This document shows, in pieces, positions 55,587 to 64,000 of a stretch of 64,000 nt of DNA; within the stretch, counting starts at the first letter, position 1, and each line of letters starts with the position of its first letter. The translations under genes and the position numbers were made by a program. The notes beneath the pieces were generated by a model. The model had not been told where the DNA came from. It did no database searches and was given only the letters and a program-made list of their open reading frames with translations. This DNA is from Ephemerocybe angulata (Eukaryota; Basidiomycota; Agaricomycetes; Agaricales; Psathyrellaceae), in NCBI GenBank assembly GCA_013368325.1, contig JAACJK010000014.1, positions 183,897 to 247,896 on the forward strand, in the 5' to 3' direction.

Positions 55587-57097
55587 ATGCCTGTCGTTCC
55601 TTCTCCTTCTCCTTCTCCTCCTCCTGAGGCTGCTGCTCCGGCGTCTCCCAGGTCTATCCTTCGCACTTTCAATGAAGGTGCGAATGACCTTGAAGACCAC
55701 CTCTTAGGGACCAGCATTACGTCCCTCACCCAAGTTCGCAACGATTGCCTCAAGCACATCCTTCCTGGTTCCAAGACCTTGAACCCTCGTGCCGCCAACG
55801 CGGTTAGTCGTGCCCAAGAGGGCTTGTTTGACCTCGTTGTACGTTCGGTTCTTACAGATCTCCTTACCCCGCGACTGACCCTTCTCATAGGAGCCACCTG
55901 CGGTCGAAGCCGTTCTTAAGCACAACTCTCGTCACCGTCGCATCGTTGGGAAGCTCCATGCCGCGTTGACTGCTCACCAGGCTGCGTTCTCTTCTCGCGA
56001 GGTCACACCTCCGGATAACGAGAAGCTCGAGCTGGTTCTCAAGTACCTGGGCGAGTGCCGCGAAAGTTACGGTCCGCGTCAGGATACCCCGATGCCTACC
56101 GCTGCTTCTGCGGCTACCGCGGCCGATGGCGATGCCACTGTTCGTGCCGCGAAGTCTACCGCGTCTTCCTTGGCTCGTGCGTACTCTCCTTCATCGTCTT
56201 ATCTTCTCTTTTCTGATTCATCCTCTCCCTAGGCGTCTTGTTCCCTGTCGCTGAGTCTGTTACTCCGGCTGAGGAGAGTGCTCCCTCCAAGGGTAAAGCT
56301 AAGGCTAGTGCTCCTGCCCCTGAGGACATTGAGGTACGTATCCTATGTTTCTCTCCTGTAGCCCGTCGCTTACTCTCGCGTCCTCTAGGAGATCACCTTC
56401 TTGGAACCTCAGGATGTGGTCATGGCCGATGCCTCTGCCAACAATGCTCGTCGCGGCCGTTCTGCTCGCGGCGGTGCTGCTGGGGTACGCATCTTTCTTT
56501 CTTCCCACTTTCTTCTTCTGACTTCGTTCCTAGGGCTCTCGTACTCGTCCCACTCGTGGTGGTAGCACCAACGCGTCCGGCGGAGTCCGCATGTTGGACC
56601 ACTCTCAGGTTCCTAACATGGACACCGGTTCTCCTATGTTTATGAAGGCCCAGCAAGTTAACAACAAGAGGTCTCGCCAGGGAGAGGCTCATCGCGAGGC
56701 TCAGGCTTCTGGTTCTCGAGGCTCTGGGAACCGTCTTTTCCCTGACGGTAACCTCGTCGAGTACAGTGCGCCTTCTCCCTTCGATTTCCTTATGTCCTCG
56801 GGCTTACTCTCTCTTGTAGTCGATGATCGCGCGATCTCTAACCAGTATGTTCAGGGAGTGGTCTCCAACTCGCTCAAGTTGGTTCGCGACTTCGCCAACC
56901 AGACTCAGAACGAGGAGAACCTCCGTGTTATTATTGGCGAGACCCGCGGCGTCATGTTGCAGGTTATTCACAAGCTTCAGATCTACACTGGTTTCTGGCA
57001 GATCCTCAACGAGGAGTACACCACTTTGAAGGCTTCTCTTCTTTCTCTCAACGACAACTCGGCTGCTTCTTCTTCTGCTCCTTCTACCTCTACTTAG
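55587..57097 (+). CDS. Antisense retrotransposon gene B: RG-rich, helical protein
   Basis: Second gene on the strand opposite to gag-pol. It starts MPVVPSPSPSPPPEAAAPAS after a TATA box. Four introns (donors GTACGT, GTGCGT, GTACGT, GTACGC; acceptors CATAG or CCTAG) join FNEGANDLEDHLLGTSITSL, then HRRIVGKLHAALTAHQAAFS with KLELVLKYLGECRESYG, then a Lys/Ala-rich piece, then an Arg/Gly-rich RNA-binding-like patch (NNARRGRSARGGAAG; TRPTRGGSTN). The long last exon has LDHSQVPNMDTGSPMFMKAQ and helices (SNSLKLVRDFANQTQNEENL; MLQVIHKLQIYTGFWQILNE), and ends in a Ser tail. All junctions keep the frame. No known domain. It converges on pol with about 245 bp between stops. The RG patch and helices would suit nucleic-acid packaging or binding; this is inference. 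Confidence 0.7.
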
Positions 57098-57282
57098 GTT
57101 CGCTTTAGTAGTCTTGGATCCGCTGAACCAGCTTTAGTCTAATCGCGTAGTCCCTTCGAACGGTTTTTGCTCTCTAGTTTTCCGCTTTCGATGTCAATAT
57201 GATTCTCGTTTGGACCTTTCTCTAAAATCGCAAAATTTCGGAGTAAGATAATCTTTATGTTAAGTATTGAGTTCGGGTAGTA

Positions 57283-57302
57283 CCCTCTCTCTCCCCCCAA
57301 CT
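57283..57302 (-). other. Second polypurine-like tract just after pol
   Basis: Minus strand reads AGTTGGGGGGAGAGAGAGGG about 40 bp after the pol stop codon. The shared AGTTGGGGGGAGA also borders the 3' LTR at 52449. It could be a central or ancestral polypurine tract, with the two-gene segment inserted between it and the LTR. Confidence 0.6.
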
Positions 57303-57342
57303 AAAAAATCATCGTCCTCGATGACCCTGCGAACCTCTCGAC

Positions 57343-60300
57343 CTAATAGTCGTCTTCCTCGGGGTCACCTCTCGGCATTCCTTTAAATGCTAAGTCCTCA
57401 ATGTACCCTGTTTCCGACTCTTCTTCCATCTCTTCCAGCGTGGACGGCTCTATGTCGATGAAGTCATGGATTGACGCAGGGAGAGGAATGCGTTTTCTCG
57501 CGTGATATGGGATGACTCTGAAGGCACCCACGGCGCTCTGCAAGACGGCACCATCCATTTCTGCGAGAATGTACGCTCCTCCCTTATTACGTGCAATCAC
57601 CACCAAAGGGCCTAAATACCGTGGCTTCATTTTCTTGTCGAGGCTTTTCTCAATACTCGTATTGCGCATTAATACTAAGTCCCCGCGTTTGAATTTGAAG
57701 TCTCGGATTGTCCGTGCATACTCCTTTTCGTACTTCACGACGCGTTCTCTTTTCTCCTTATCAACTCGACTCCTCATGTTCTCGACTAAGTCCCTATGCT
57801 TAGCTAAACCTTTCGCGCGCTGCGCCAGAAGCTCCTCTGTGGTCATAGGACCGCTTGGAGGCTCGACTAGCCAAGTTGCTTCCTGGATGTCTAATGGCAG
57901 AACTGGTTCCGCGCCGGTGACCATGAAGAACGGAGAGACTCCGAATCGACGTCGTACCGTTACGCGGTCCGCCCACATAATGTGTTGGAAGTACCAGTAC
58001 CATTGTTTCGCGACACCATTGGTTGCTTTGAACAGCATGTCGCGGACGTCGTAGTGGGGACGCTCGATCCGACCATTGGCCTTAGAGTTGTACGGCGAGA
58101 TCTTAATTCCCTTAATGCCATACTTATCCTCAAGCCATTTCGTAGCCTTCACGAACGCGCCTCCATTGTCCGTAACAATCTCCCTCATGCATCCCCATCT
58201 CGTGATGATCTCCAATAACCACGCGCCGATCTGTGCGCCTGTTTCTTCTTTCAAGGGCTTGCCCTCCATCCAAGAAGACAGCGCACACCGACCATGCACA
58301 ATGTACTTGCAGCCGTTGCTCGCGGGAGTCATTTGCAACACATCCGCGTGCAACACTTGGAAGATCGACGGAGTATCCGTGACTTGTGGTGGGATCTTCA
58401 ACAGTAGCTTTGTCCTCAGCTGGCAAACGTGACAAGTCTTTACATACCAGTTCACATCTCCTTCGAGTTCAGGCCACCAGAAGCGCTTCAGTAGAACCTG
58501 AGTGGTGGCCCACGCGCCTCGGTGTCCCAGTGCGTCGTGTGCGGCCCTCATCATATACATGCGATTCTCCTTAGGCACAACTAGCTGTGGGTGCCCAGTT
58601 TGTCTTCGATATAGCTTTCCTTCCTTTTCGAAGTAATGGCTACACTCGCGGACCCACTTGCCCACATCTGCCGGCTTTAATCCCTCGGGCGCTTGTAGCG
58701 GTCCCTTTAGCCACTTAGCTCTTTTGGGTAGGCGCTCGTCTGTGTCCCGCGCTTGTTGGGATCGTCTCGCGTCATCGTACGCCTCTATCTCTTCTTCATC
58801 CATTTTCAACTCTGCATCTGGCAACATCTCGACGTTGACCAACTGTGCTCGCGTCGCCGTTCGGACATGTCGCGAGACACCAGTCAGAACTCTGTCATCC
58901 TCGAAATCGGCTTCAGGGATCGTGACATTGAGGAGATATCCTCCTCGCGTGTCAATCTCATGTTTGAAGTCCTCGAAGTCGAGCGGGTCCGGATCCTCTG
59001 GGTTAGGTTTCGAGTATCCTCTCAGTCCATCGCCCGATTCTCCTTGGTGGTCGTAGGGCTGGTGCGGCGGATCCTCTGGCATGCGATCACGCCTGGAAAG
59101 TCCATCCGCGGCAAAGGTCTTGCCTGCTACGTGCCGTAGCTCGAAGTGATACATTAGAATGTTCTCAATCCATCGGTTAATGGTAGCGTTAGGACCCATT
59201 TCCGGATTGTTGAGCATTCCTTTAATGTATTGAGCATCGGTTTCTACCACTAGACGTCTGCAGCCAATGAGCCAGTATTTGTTCTCCTGCAATGCTCTCA
59301 TCAATCCGAATAACTCTCGTTTTGGTTGGGAGTAGCGAGCCTCGCGCGGAGTCATGGTAGTCGAGCCAAACCGCGCGTACCACCACTTCTTAAGGTCTGC
59401 AACGTCTTGTTGACTTATGTACCAGCCGATCGCTTTGTAGGACGTGTCGACTGAGAGCTTGATCTCGGTGTTGACATCGTAGTCCAGGGATCTTAGGCAT
59501 GGTGCGTCTCGGACTGCATCCTTTAAGTCTCGCATCGCGGCGTCCTGAGCTTCTCCCCACTCGAAGGGTTGGTCAATCCTTGTCAGCTTCTGGATCGCGT
59601 CTGCACGTTTAGCATAGTCGCGGATGAATATCCTCATCGTCCCCACTGTTCCTAGGAAGGCGCGGACATCGCTGACAGACTGACAAGGTCCCCACCTCTC
59701 GATGACGCCTACTCTCTCTGGCAGTGGCTTCCGACCTTCATAGGTGCATAAATGGCCAACCACCACAAACTCGTCTGCGCACAGTACGGACTTCTTTCCT
59801 GAGAATGTGCCGCCACTGTACTTCATTCTCTCCACTACGCGGTTGAGATTCTGGAAATGCTCCCATACAAATCTTCGGATACCAGGGTTCTCGGGTATAG
59901 TCTCGCACGTACCGTCGGCTTTCTCGTATCTAGTACGAGGTCCACCTACGGGCACATCATCCAAAAACGGCCAAGTGACTTCTGGTATTTCTTCTTGTAA
60001 GATGTGGGTGACATCGTCGTGGAAGATGGGCACGGAATTGGTCCATCCCATGGGTAGGGTTACCAATCTCATCGCACCGAAGGGTGTTTGGAATGTGGTG
60101 AGGTCTCGCGAGGAAGGTGATAATAACCTCTCGTCGTATCCTACATATAAATCCAGACAGCCTCCACACGACCTTCCTGCGAACTTACTCGCCAACTCTC
60201 CCGTTGCTGGGGGCACTCCCGAGTGAGCGATTGTAACTGCGTTCAGCGGCTCTAAGCTGTGTACAATCCTCAGACTCTCTCCATCTTTCTTCAACACGCA

Positions 60301-60390
60301 AAACCACCTCGACCTGTACGATGAGTTCGAAGGCTCGTACACGCCGGCATCTATTTTGCTCTTGATCATGGCACACACGCGATCATACAA
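57343..60390 (-). CDS. pol: Ty3/gypsy Pol: reverse transcriptase, RNase H, integrase
   Basis: Open frame of 1015 codons. The RT palm has CLDL with the first Asp near residue 80 and the catalytic pair in PFLDDVPVGG (residues 141-150; FLDD in place of the more usual YVDD or FIDD). RNase H shows LSVDTSYKAIGWYIS, PKRELFGLMRALQE and ETDAQYIKGML, then HVAGKTFAADGLSRR. Integrase has a zinc-binding HHCC (HDALGHRGAWATTQVLLKRF; TCHVCQLRTK) and the DDE core (VLHADVLQM; IVTDNGGAF; NGRIERPH). A C-terminal part (RGDLVLMRNTSIEKSLDKKM; YLGPLVVIARNKGGAYILAE) matches the usual SH3-like end of gypsy integrases. The natural start is further upstream; the frame is cut from the protease-linker by a frameshift near 60.43 kb. 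Confidence 0.93.
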   Translation of the reverse strand: MYDRVCAMIKSKIDAGVYEPSNSSYRSRWFCVLKKDGESLRIVHSLEPLNAVTIAHSGVPPATGELASKFAGRSCGGCLDLYVGYDERLLSPSSRDLTTFQTPFGAMRLVTLPMGWTNSVPIFHDDVTHILQEEIPEVTWPFLDDVPVGGPRTRYEKADGTCETIPENPGIRRFVWEHFQNLNRVVERMKYSGGTFSGKKSVLCADEFVVVGHLCTYEGRKPLPERVGVIERWGPCQSVSDVRAFLGTVGTMRIFIRDYAKRADAIQKLTRIDQPFEWGEAQDAAMRDLKDAVRDAPCLRSLDYDVNTEIKLSVDTSYKAIGWYISQQDVADLKKWWYARFGSTTMTPREARYSQPKRELFGLMRALQENKYWLIGCRRLVVETDAQYIKGMLNNPEMGPNATINRWIENILMYHFELRHVAGKTFAADGLSRRDRMPEDPPHQPYDHQGESGDGLRGYSKPNPEDPDPLDFEDFKHEIDTRGGYLLNVTIPEADFEDDRVLTGVSRHVRTATRAQLVNVEMLPDAELKMDEEEIEAYDDARRSQQARDTDERLPKRAKWLKGPLQAPEGLKPADVGKWVRECSHYFEKEGKLYRRQTGHPQLVVPKENRMYMMRAAHDALGHRGAWATTQVLLKRFWWPELEGDVNWYVKTCHVCQLRTKLLLKIPPQVTDTPSIFQVLHADVLQMTPASNGCKYIVHGRCALSSWMEGKPLKEETGAQIGAWLLEIITRWGCMREIVTDNGGAFVKATKWLEDKYGIKGIKISPYNSKANGRIERPHYDVRDMLFKATNGVAKQWYWYFQHIMWADRVTVRRRFGVSPFFMVTGAEPVLPLDIQEATWLVEPPSGPMTTEELLAQRAKGLAKHRDLVENMRSRVDKEKRERVVKYEKEYARTIRDFKFKRGDLVLMRNTSIEKSLDKKMKPRYLGPLVVIARNKGGAYILAEMDGAVLQSAVGAFRVIPYHARKRIPLPASIHDFIDIEPSTLEEMEEESETGYIEDLAFKGMPRGDPEEDDY

Positions 60391-62218
60391 GCCTGGGGGA
60401 ATAGGAATGTTTCTAAGCGCCCAAGGGTGTGAGGGGTCGTGGGTATCTCTACTGGCGGGAAGAACTCTGGTTTAAAGCTCCCCCTTTCGGAATCATCCCA
60501 AGCGAAGCCTTCTTCATGTATCGAGACGAAGTTATGTAGTAGTTTCCTTTCTTCGTCCCACAAGAAGTCCCCTTTATGCAGCTTGTCCATGTCCTCCTTC
60601 CTCTCTTGTGTGTAGCGCCCAGTGGGTTTGAACTCCGAAGGTCTAGTTGGTAGCTCAGGGAGGTTCGCGAGCGGGTCACCTTTAATGTCCCTAATGATGC
60701 GAAACCTCTCGTCTAAGTGCCCCATAACCGGTTTGACTTTATCAGCCACCTTCTTGTATTTCGTGCCCTTCGAGACTCCCTTGACTTTGGCTTTCGCTTT
60801 CTGATCTTGGGAGGTCATCGCTGGTTGCGTCTCCACGACTAACTGTACTCTCTTTTCGCTATCTGGGTTTTCTATGGTCGAGAGGTAGTTTTGAAATACC
60901 TCTCGTCCTTTTCTGTCATCTTCGTCGCCTTCTGGAGTTCCCTCGAAGTACGACTGTAGATACGCTCTCTGTAACTCTTCTTGACTGAATACGCTCTCTG
61001 TGGGTCTCACGACTTGGGTTAGGCTAATTTTGCCAGTCCTGTCATCTCTCTCGAGGATTAGACCCACTTCCCCCTGATCACCGTTGATCAGATCCTCGAG
61101 GCTCGAAAATTTACTTCTTGAGCGTCAAGCATCTCTTTTCTAACGTGTGGGGGTGGTTTGCCTCGAGGGCTGGTGGCAATGGTAATCCTCTTGCCCGTGT
61201 TGGGATCGCAGAGTGTGATCTGCTGCTCGCCGCGGGTGTTGTTCTTGACCTCGCTTGACATAGCGACGTCGAAAGGTCTCCCGAGAAGAACATCATACGC
61301 TGGACGGCGAATGATGTGAAGCTGGATATATGCCGTTACTCCATCGAAGTCGAACTCGATGTTTCTAGCCAGACCTAGAGTCTTTTCTGTCGTTCGGTTG
61401 GCGGATTGGAGGTGAATGACGATATCTGGATCGAAAGAGATTCCCAGACGTCTCGCCACATCTGCATCCATGGAACAGATCTGGGAGCCCATATCCAAGA
61501 GGACTTCTACCTTACCCGATTTATTGATACTCGGGTAGACAGTTCTCAGAGACACGGATTCGCGCGCTACCAGAATTGGCCGCGGCTCTTCCCCATCTTC
61601 CAATGAATTTAGATACTGCTCCACGGGGTCACTAACTACGAAGGCTCCGTCGGGTACCGATGGAATTCCTTGTGCCAGAAAGACTTGCGCGGGAGGCAGC
61701 TCTTCCAACTGCATGAAGACTTGTTCAACTCTTACAGTCCCGGGTTCTTCCTCTTCTTCTCTTTCAGGATCGGGGATCTCCATTTCGCCCAACTCCTCTT
61801 CTGCCTCTAAGATGTTGCACATTTGTACCGCGCGAGCTTTGTACTCAGTAGACATCAAGTCAATAAGAGCGATGATTTGGTACTCGAGATCTGAGGCTTT
61901 TTCCTTATTATCAATCGCAATCTTCTTCTTGGTTATCATCTTTTTCAAGTACTCGCGGGCAGGTGCCGAAATGCTTGCCAAATCCTTAAGACTCGTAGTG
62001 AACCTCGTACTCAGTAACTCCTCCATGATGCGGCTCAGCGACTCGGCTTCCTCAATAGGCGCCTTGTGCTGATACGCGGGTCCCTTCTTCTCTAAGCGAG
62101 GCAACGCTGTTTTAGGATCGGAACGACCTTCTCTCCCTTGCTGTACATCCTCGCGGGTTGGTGTTTTCAACGGAGTCGTTTTGAGTGGTGGTACTAGTAC
62201 AAAGGGCCGGTCTTTCAA
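60366..62218 (-). pseudogene. Retroviral-type aspartic protease and linker, frameshifted
   Basis: The frame 62218 to 61088 holds the aspartic protease: VEVLLDMGSQICSMDADVAR (active-site DMGS, with Met where most have Thr or Ser) and AYDVLLGRPFDVAMSSEVKN. It stops just after a shift near 61.1 kb; the linker continues in another phase (EVGLILERDDRTGKISLTQ; FAWDDSERGSFKPEFFPPVE) and shifts again near 60.43 kb into pol. Two frame breaks between protease and RT make an intact Gag-Pol from this copy impossible, unless unusual frameshifting is used, which I doubt because the breaks lie inside conserved linker sequence. Confidence 0.8.
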
Positions 62219-64000
62219 CTTAGGCGCCGCTTGACTCGTCCCCCAACTTCTACCGTTTCGAACCGCACTCCTCGAGGTGCTCGCGGATTAAAGACCTTCT
62301 TTACTCCTGACGGCGGCCCTCTCTTTATTGGCTCCTCATCCTCATCGTCTTCCTCATCCTCTACCGTGGCTTTTCTGCTGGGTTTGTTGTTACGCACCTC
62401 CGGGCTTGCCTTGTCGCGCCAACGGTTCTTTTCGCGACGGCAGTGTCCTTCACTGGTCGCTGAGAAACCCTCATCATCCTCGCCACCTTGGTTCGCTCCA
62501 GACCGCGTCTGCAAAGGGAATTGATTCCTCCCAACCATCGGGGTAAGTGCCGCGACTAATTGGGACATCAATTGATTGCTCCGCTTCTGCTCCTGCTGGA
62601 GCTCCTTCCAAGGCTCGACCACTGGTTTCTGTACGAACTGGGCCTGTGGCTGCATGTTCTTGCTCGCGCGGACGATCCTTGTTCCTTAAGGAACTCAGAT
62701 GATAAATCTCGTCTCGCAGAATGTTCATTTCGTCCCGAGTAATCATTTCTGATTCCTGGTACGCGCTTGATGAACTGATCGCGCACATAGTCCGCACTGT
62801 CATCATAGTAGTGCTGGACGTTCTGGCTAGCCGTGGGCATGGGCAGTTTGTCTACTACCTCTTTCAAGGAGGTGCCGGGCATATTGCGCAGGCGATTACC
62901 ATGCTTGTCGAAGGTCCCATCCGGTCCCGATACAATCTTGCCTTCGCTGACATGTTTCTGCTTGGCTTGACAGTCGTTCGCGAAGTGACCCTGTCCATTA
63001 CAGTAGTAGCAAATCGACCCCGCGCTAGGAGGTGGTCCTCGTATTGTTTCCGAATCCAAAGCCCCCTCTCGAGCCTGGATTGTTCTGCTGGGTTGCAACC
63101 GCGAAGTTGTTGGGCTGACGCATGAACTTGTCAGCGCGTCCTTGACCAGCGCGCAACTCCTCGAGTTGAGTTCCATGTAGGCATCCCGAGAGATCATCTT
63201 TTTATCGATGGCACTCAATTTCTGGTCTAGCAAAGAACTCACTCCTTGCAGAACTCGGTGTTCGAGGTCCTCGTACTCGACTTTCACAGTGGGCTCGTCG
63301 TTCCAACCGGGCTCGTACAACTTAGATGGGGCCGCGGGAGTCACTGCTGGAGTGCTCGGGGTGGCAGAGACGACCGAGGGTTTAGCCAAGATACCTCCCT
63401 TCTTTCCTCCGAACCTTTCTCCAAAGCGTTCTCTCTGAACCGCCAACTTTTCAGCACACGAGATCCATCGGTCAAACGGAATGATCTTCTCTCCTGCAAC
63501 GACTTCCAGGGTGTCATCCGTTTCGGCTTCCTTCGAGAGTACCTCCCATGCTTTCGTACGGAAAGGCTCATCTAACGCGCCAAGAAAAGGTTAACCAATT
63601 CATTGTTGCTCATGAGATGCTTCTCGAGTTTCGCTGCCTCGGCCCTGAACTTCAGCGCGAACTGCAATAAGGTATGACTCGCGTCTAGACCTATCCCTTG
63701 GTGCCTCGCACACAACAACTGGATCCTGGCTAAACTGCCACGGTTCTGCAGTGCTGCTGTAGGATGGTACAAGAACAGTTTCTCTTTGAACTCCGCGTAG
63801 GTACCCGTTTTATATTCAGGTAGCGTTGTCCAGAGACTCTGTTCCGACACATCTCGGAAGTGAACCAATGCCTTCTTCTTCAAGCGATCCGGGATGATTT
63901 CGCATGCGCTGATCACATCCTACTTGTCTCACATACTCTCTAGGAACTCCTCTGGTTTCGTAGAATCGTACTTAGGACGATTCGCGGAATAACTATTCGG
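62215..64000 (-). pseudogene. gag: Gag, degraded, with CCHC zinc knuckle
   Basis: Gag matrix/capsid-like sequence is cut by the right edge. Near 63.93 kb the frame holds two in-frame stops (TGA and TAG) before DVISACEIIPDRLKKKALVH and ALQNRGSLARIQLLCARHQG. A frame change near 63.57 kb leads to GERFGGKKGGILAKPS and a CCHC knuckle, CYYCNGQGHFANDC (62971-63012). Further shifts near 62.7-62.8 kb scramble the C-terminal part (EMNILRDEIYHLSSLRNKDR; LQQEQKRSNQLMSQLVAALT), which carries an acidic run DEEDDEDEEPIKRGPP. At least three separate lesions show the gene is dead in this copy. Confidence 0.85.

Larger units (their letters stand above)
51066..64000 (-). mobile_element. Ty3/gypsy LTR retrotransposon (3' LTR to gag; 5' end off window)
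   Basis: The element is read right to left: gag with a CCHC knuckle (to about 62.2 kb), protease and linker, reverse transcriptase-RNase H-integrase (57343-60390), then a 4.8-kb segment carrying two opposite-strand genes, a polypurine tract and the 3' LTR (51066-52448). Protease before RT before integrase is the Ty3/gypsy order. No chromodomain was recognised after the integrase. gag and the protease-linker are damaged, so this copy is not autonomous; the 1015-codon pol frame is intact. The left target-site duplication candidate is AGCGC (51061-51065); the matching copy would lie beyond 64 kb. Confidence 0.92.

Noticed and set aside
52449..57342. Antisense genes as env genes
   Set aside because: They run opposite to gag-pol, have introns, and show no signal peptide or transmembrane segment.
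60366..60440. Programmed ribosomal frameshift between linker and RT
   Set aside because: The overlap of frames lies within conserved linker-RT sequence rather than at a gag/pol border, and other lesions are present; mutation is simpler.
1..64000. tRNA or rRNA genes
   Set aside because: No cloverleaf with B-box-like GGTTCGANTCC in proper context and no rRNA-like conserved blocks were noticed by eye; a tRNAscan run would be decisive.

Overview
The window looks like nuclear DNA of a basidiomycete fungus, most likely an Agaricomycete. Genes are closely packed and interrupted by many 45-70 bp introns with GTRNGT donors, CTNAC branch points and YAG acceptors. The housekeeping proteins are fungal: gamma-adaptin, Utp21, MTHFR, TFIIE-beta, a TFIP11-type G-patch protein, Yae1 and an ELMO protein. 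Fungal secreted enzymes (S10 carboxypeptidase, GH11 xylanase), F-box and BTB-like families, and a Ty3/gypsy retrotransposon complete the picture. I saw no bacterial signals, CRISPR array, rRNA or tRNA. Layout: 1-7.6 kb holds the TFIP11-like gene (minus, cut by the left edge), a secreted S10 carboxypeptidase (plus) and a kinase-fold protein (minus). 7.6-11.2 kb is an intron-rich island without recognisable families, ending in a candidate proline-rich orphan gene. 11.3-37.7 kb is a conserved stretch: utp21, a secreted DUF3455 protein, a membrane protein, AP-1 gamma, a WD40 protein, an ELMO protein, MTHFR, GH11 xylanase, a DUF202 membrane protein, yae1 (apparent one-base frameshift) and TFIIE-beta. 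37.7-49 kb is accessory: two more intron-dense orphan islands (about 38.7-41.3 and 45.5-48.6 kb), an F-box/LRR gene, a broken BTB-like gene, an F-box-like gene, a 51-bp tandem repeat and a 97-bp foldback element. 49.2 kb to the end holds a Gly-rich/acidic gene split by a long minus-strand Ty3/gypsy element that begins with an LTR at 51,066 and runs off the right edge. The most unusual object is this retrotransposon. Between pol and its 3' LTR, a region that normally holds little, it carries two multi-exon genes in antisense orientation. One encodes a cysteine-cluster (probably zinc-binding) protein, the other an RG-rich protein with a helical C-terminus. Both splice into uninterrupted reading frames, although gag and the protease-linker of the same element are broken by stops and frameshifts. 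The second point of interest is the set of orphan islands. In the island around 47 kb I could splice ten very short exons on the minus strand into one 227-codon open frame, which argues for a real, fast-evolving, intron-saturated gene rather than junk. Function is assigned only where motifs are visible. Splice models are manual and unsupported by transcripts.
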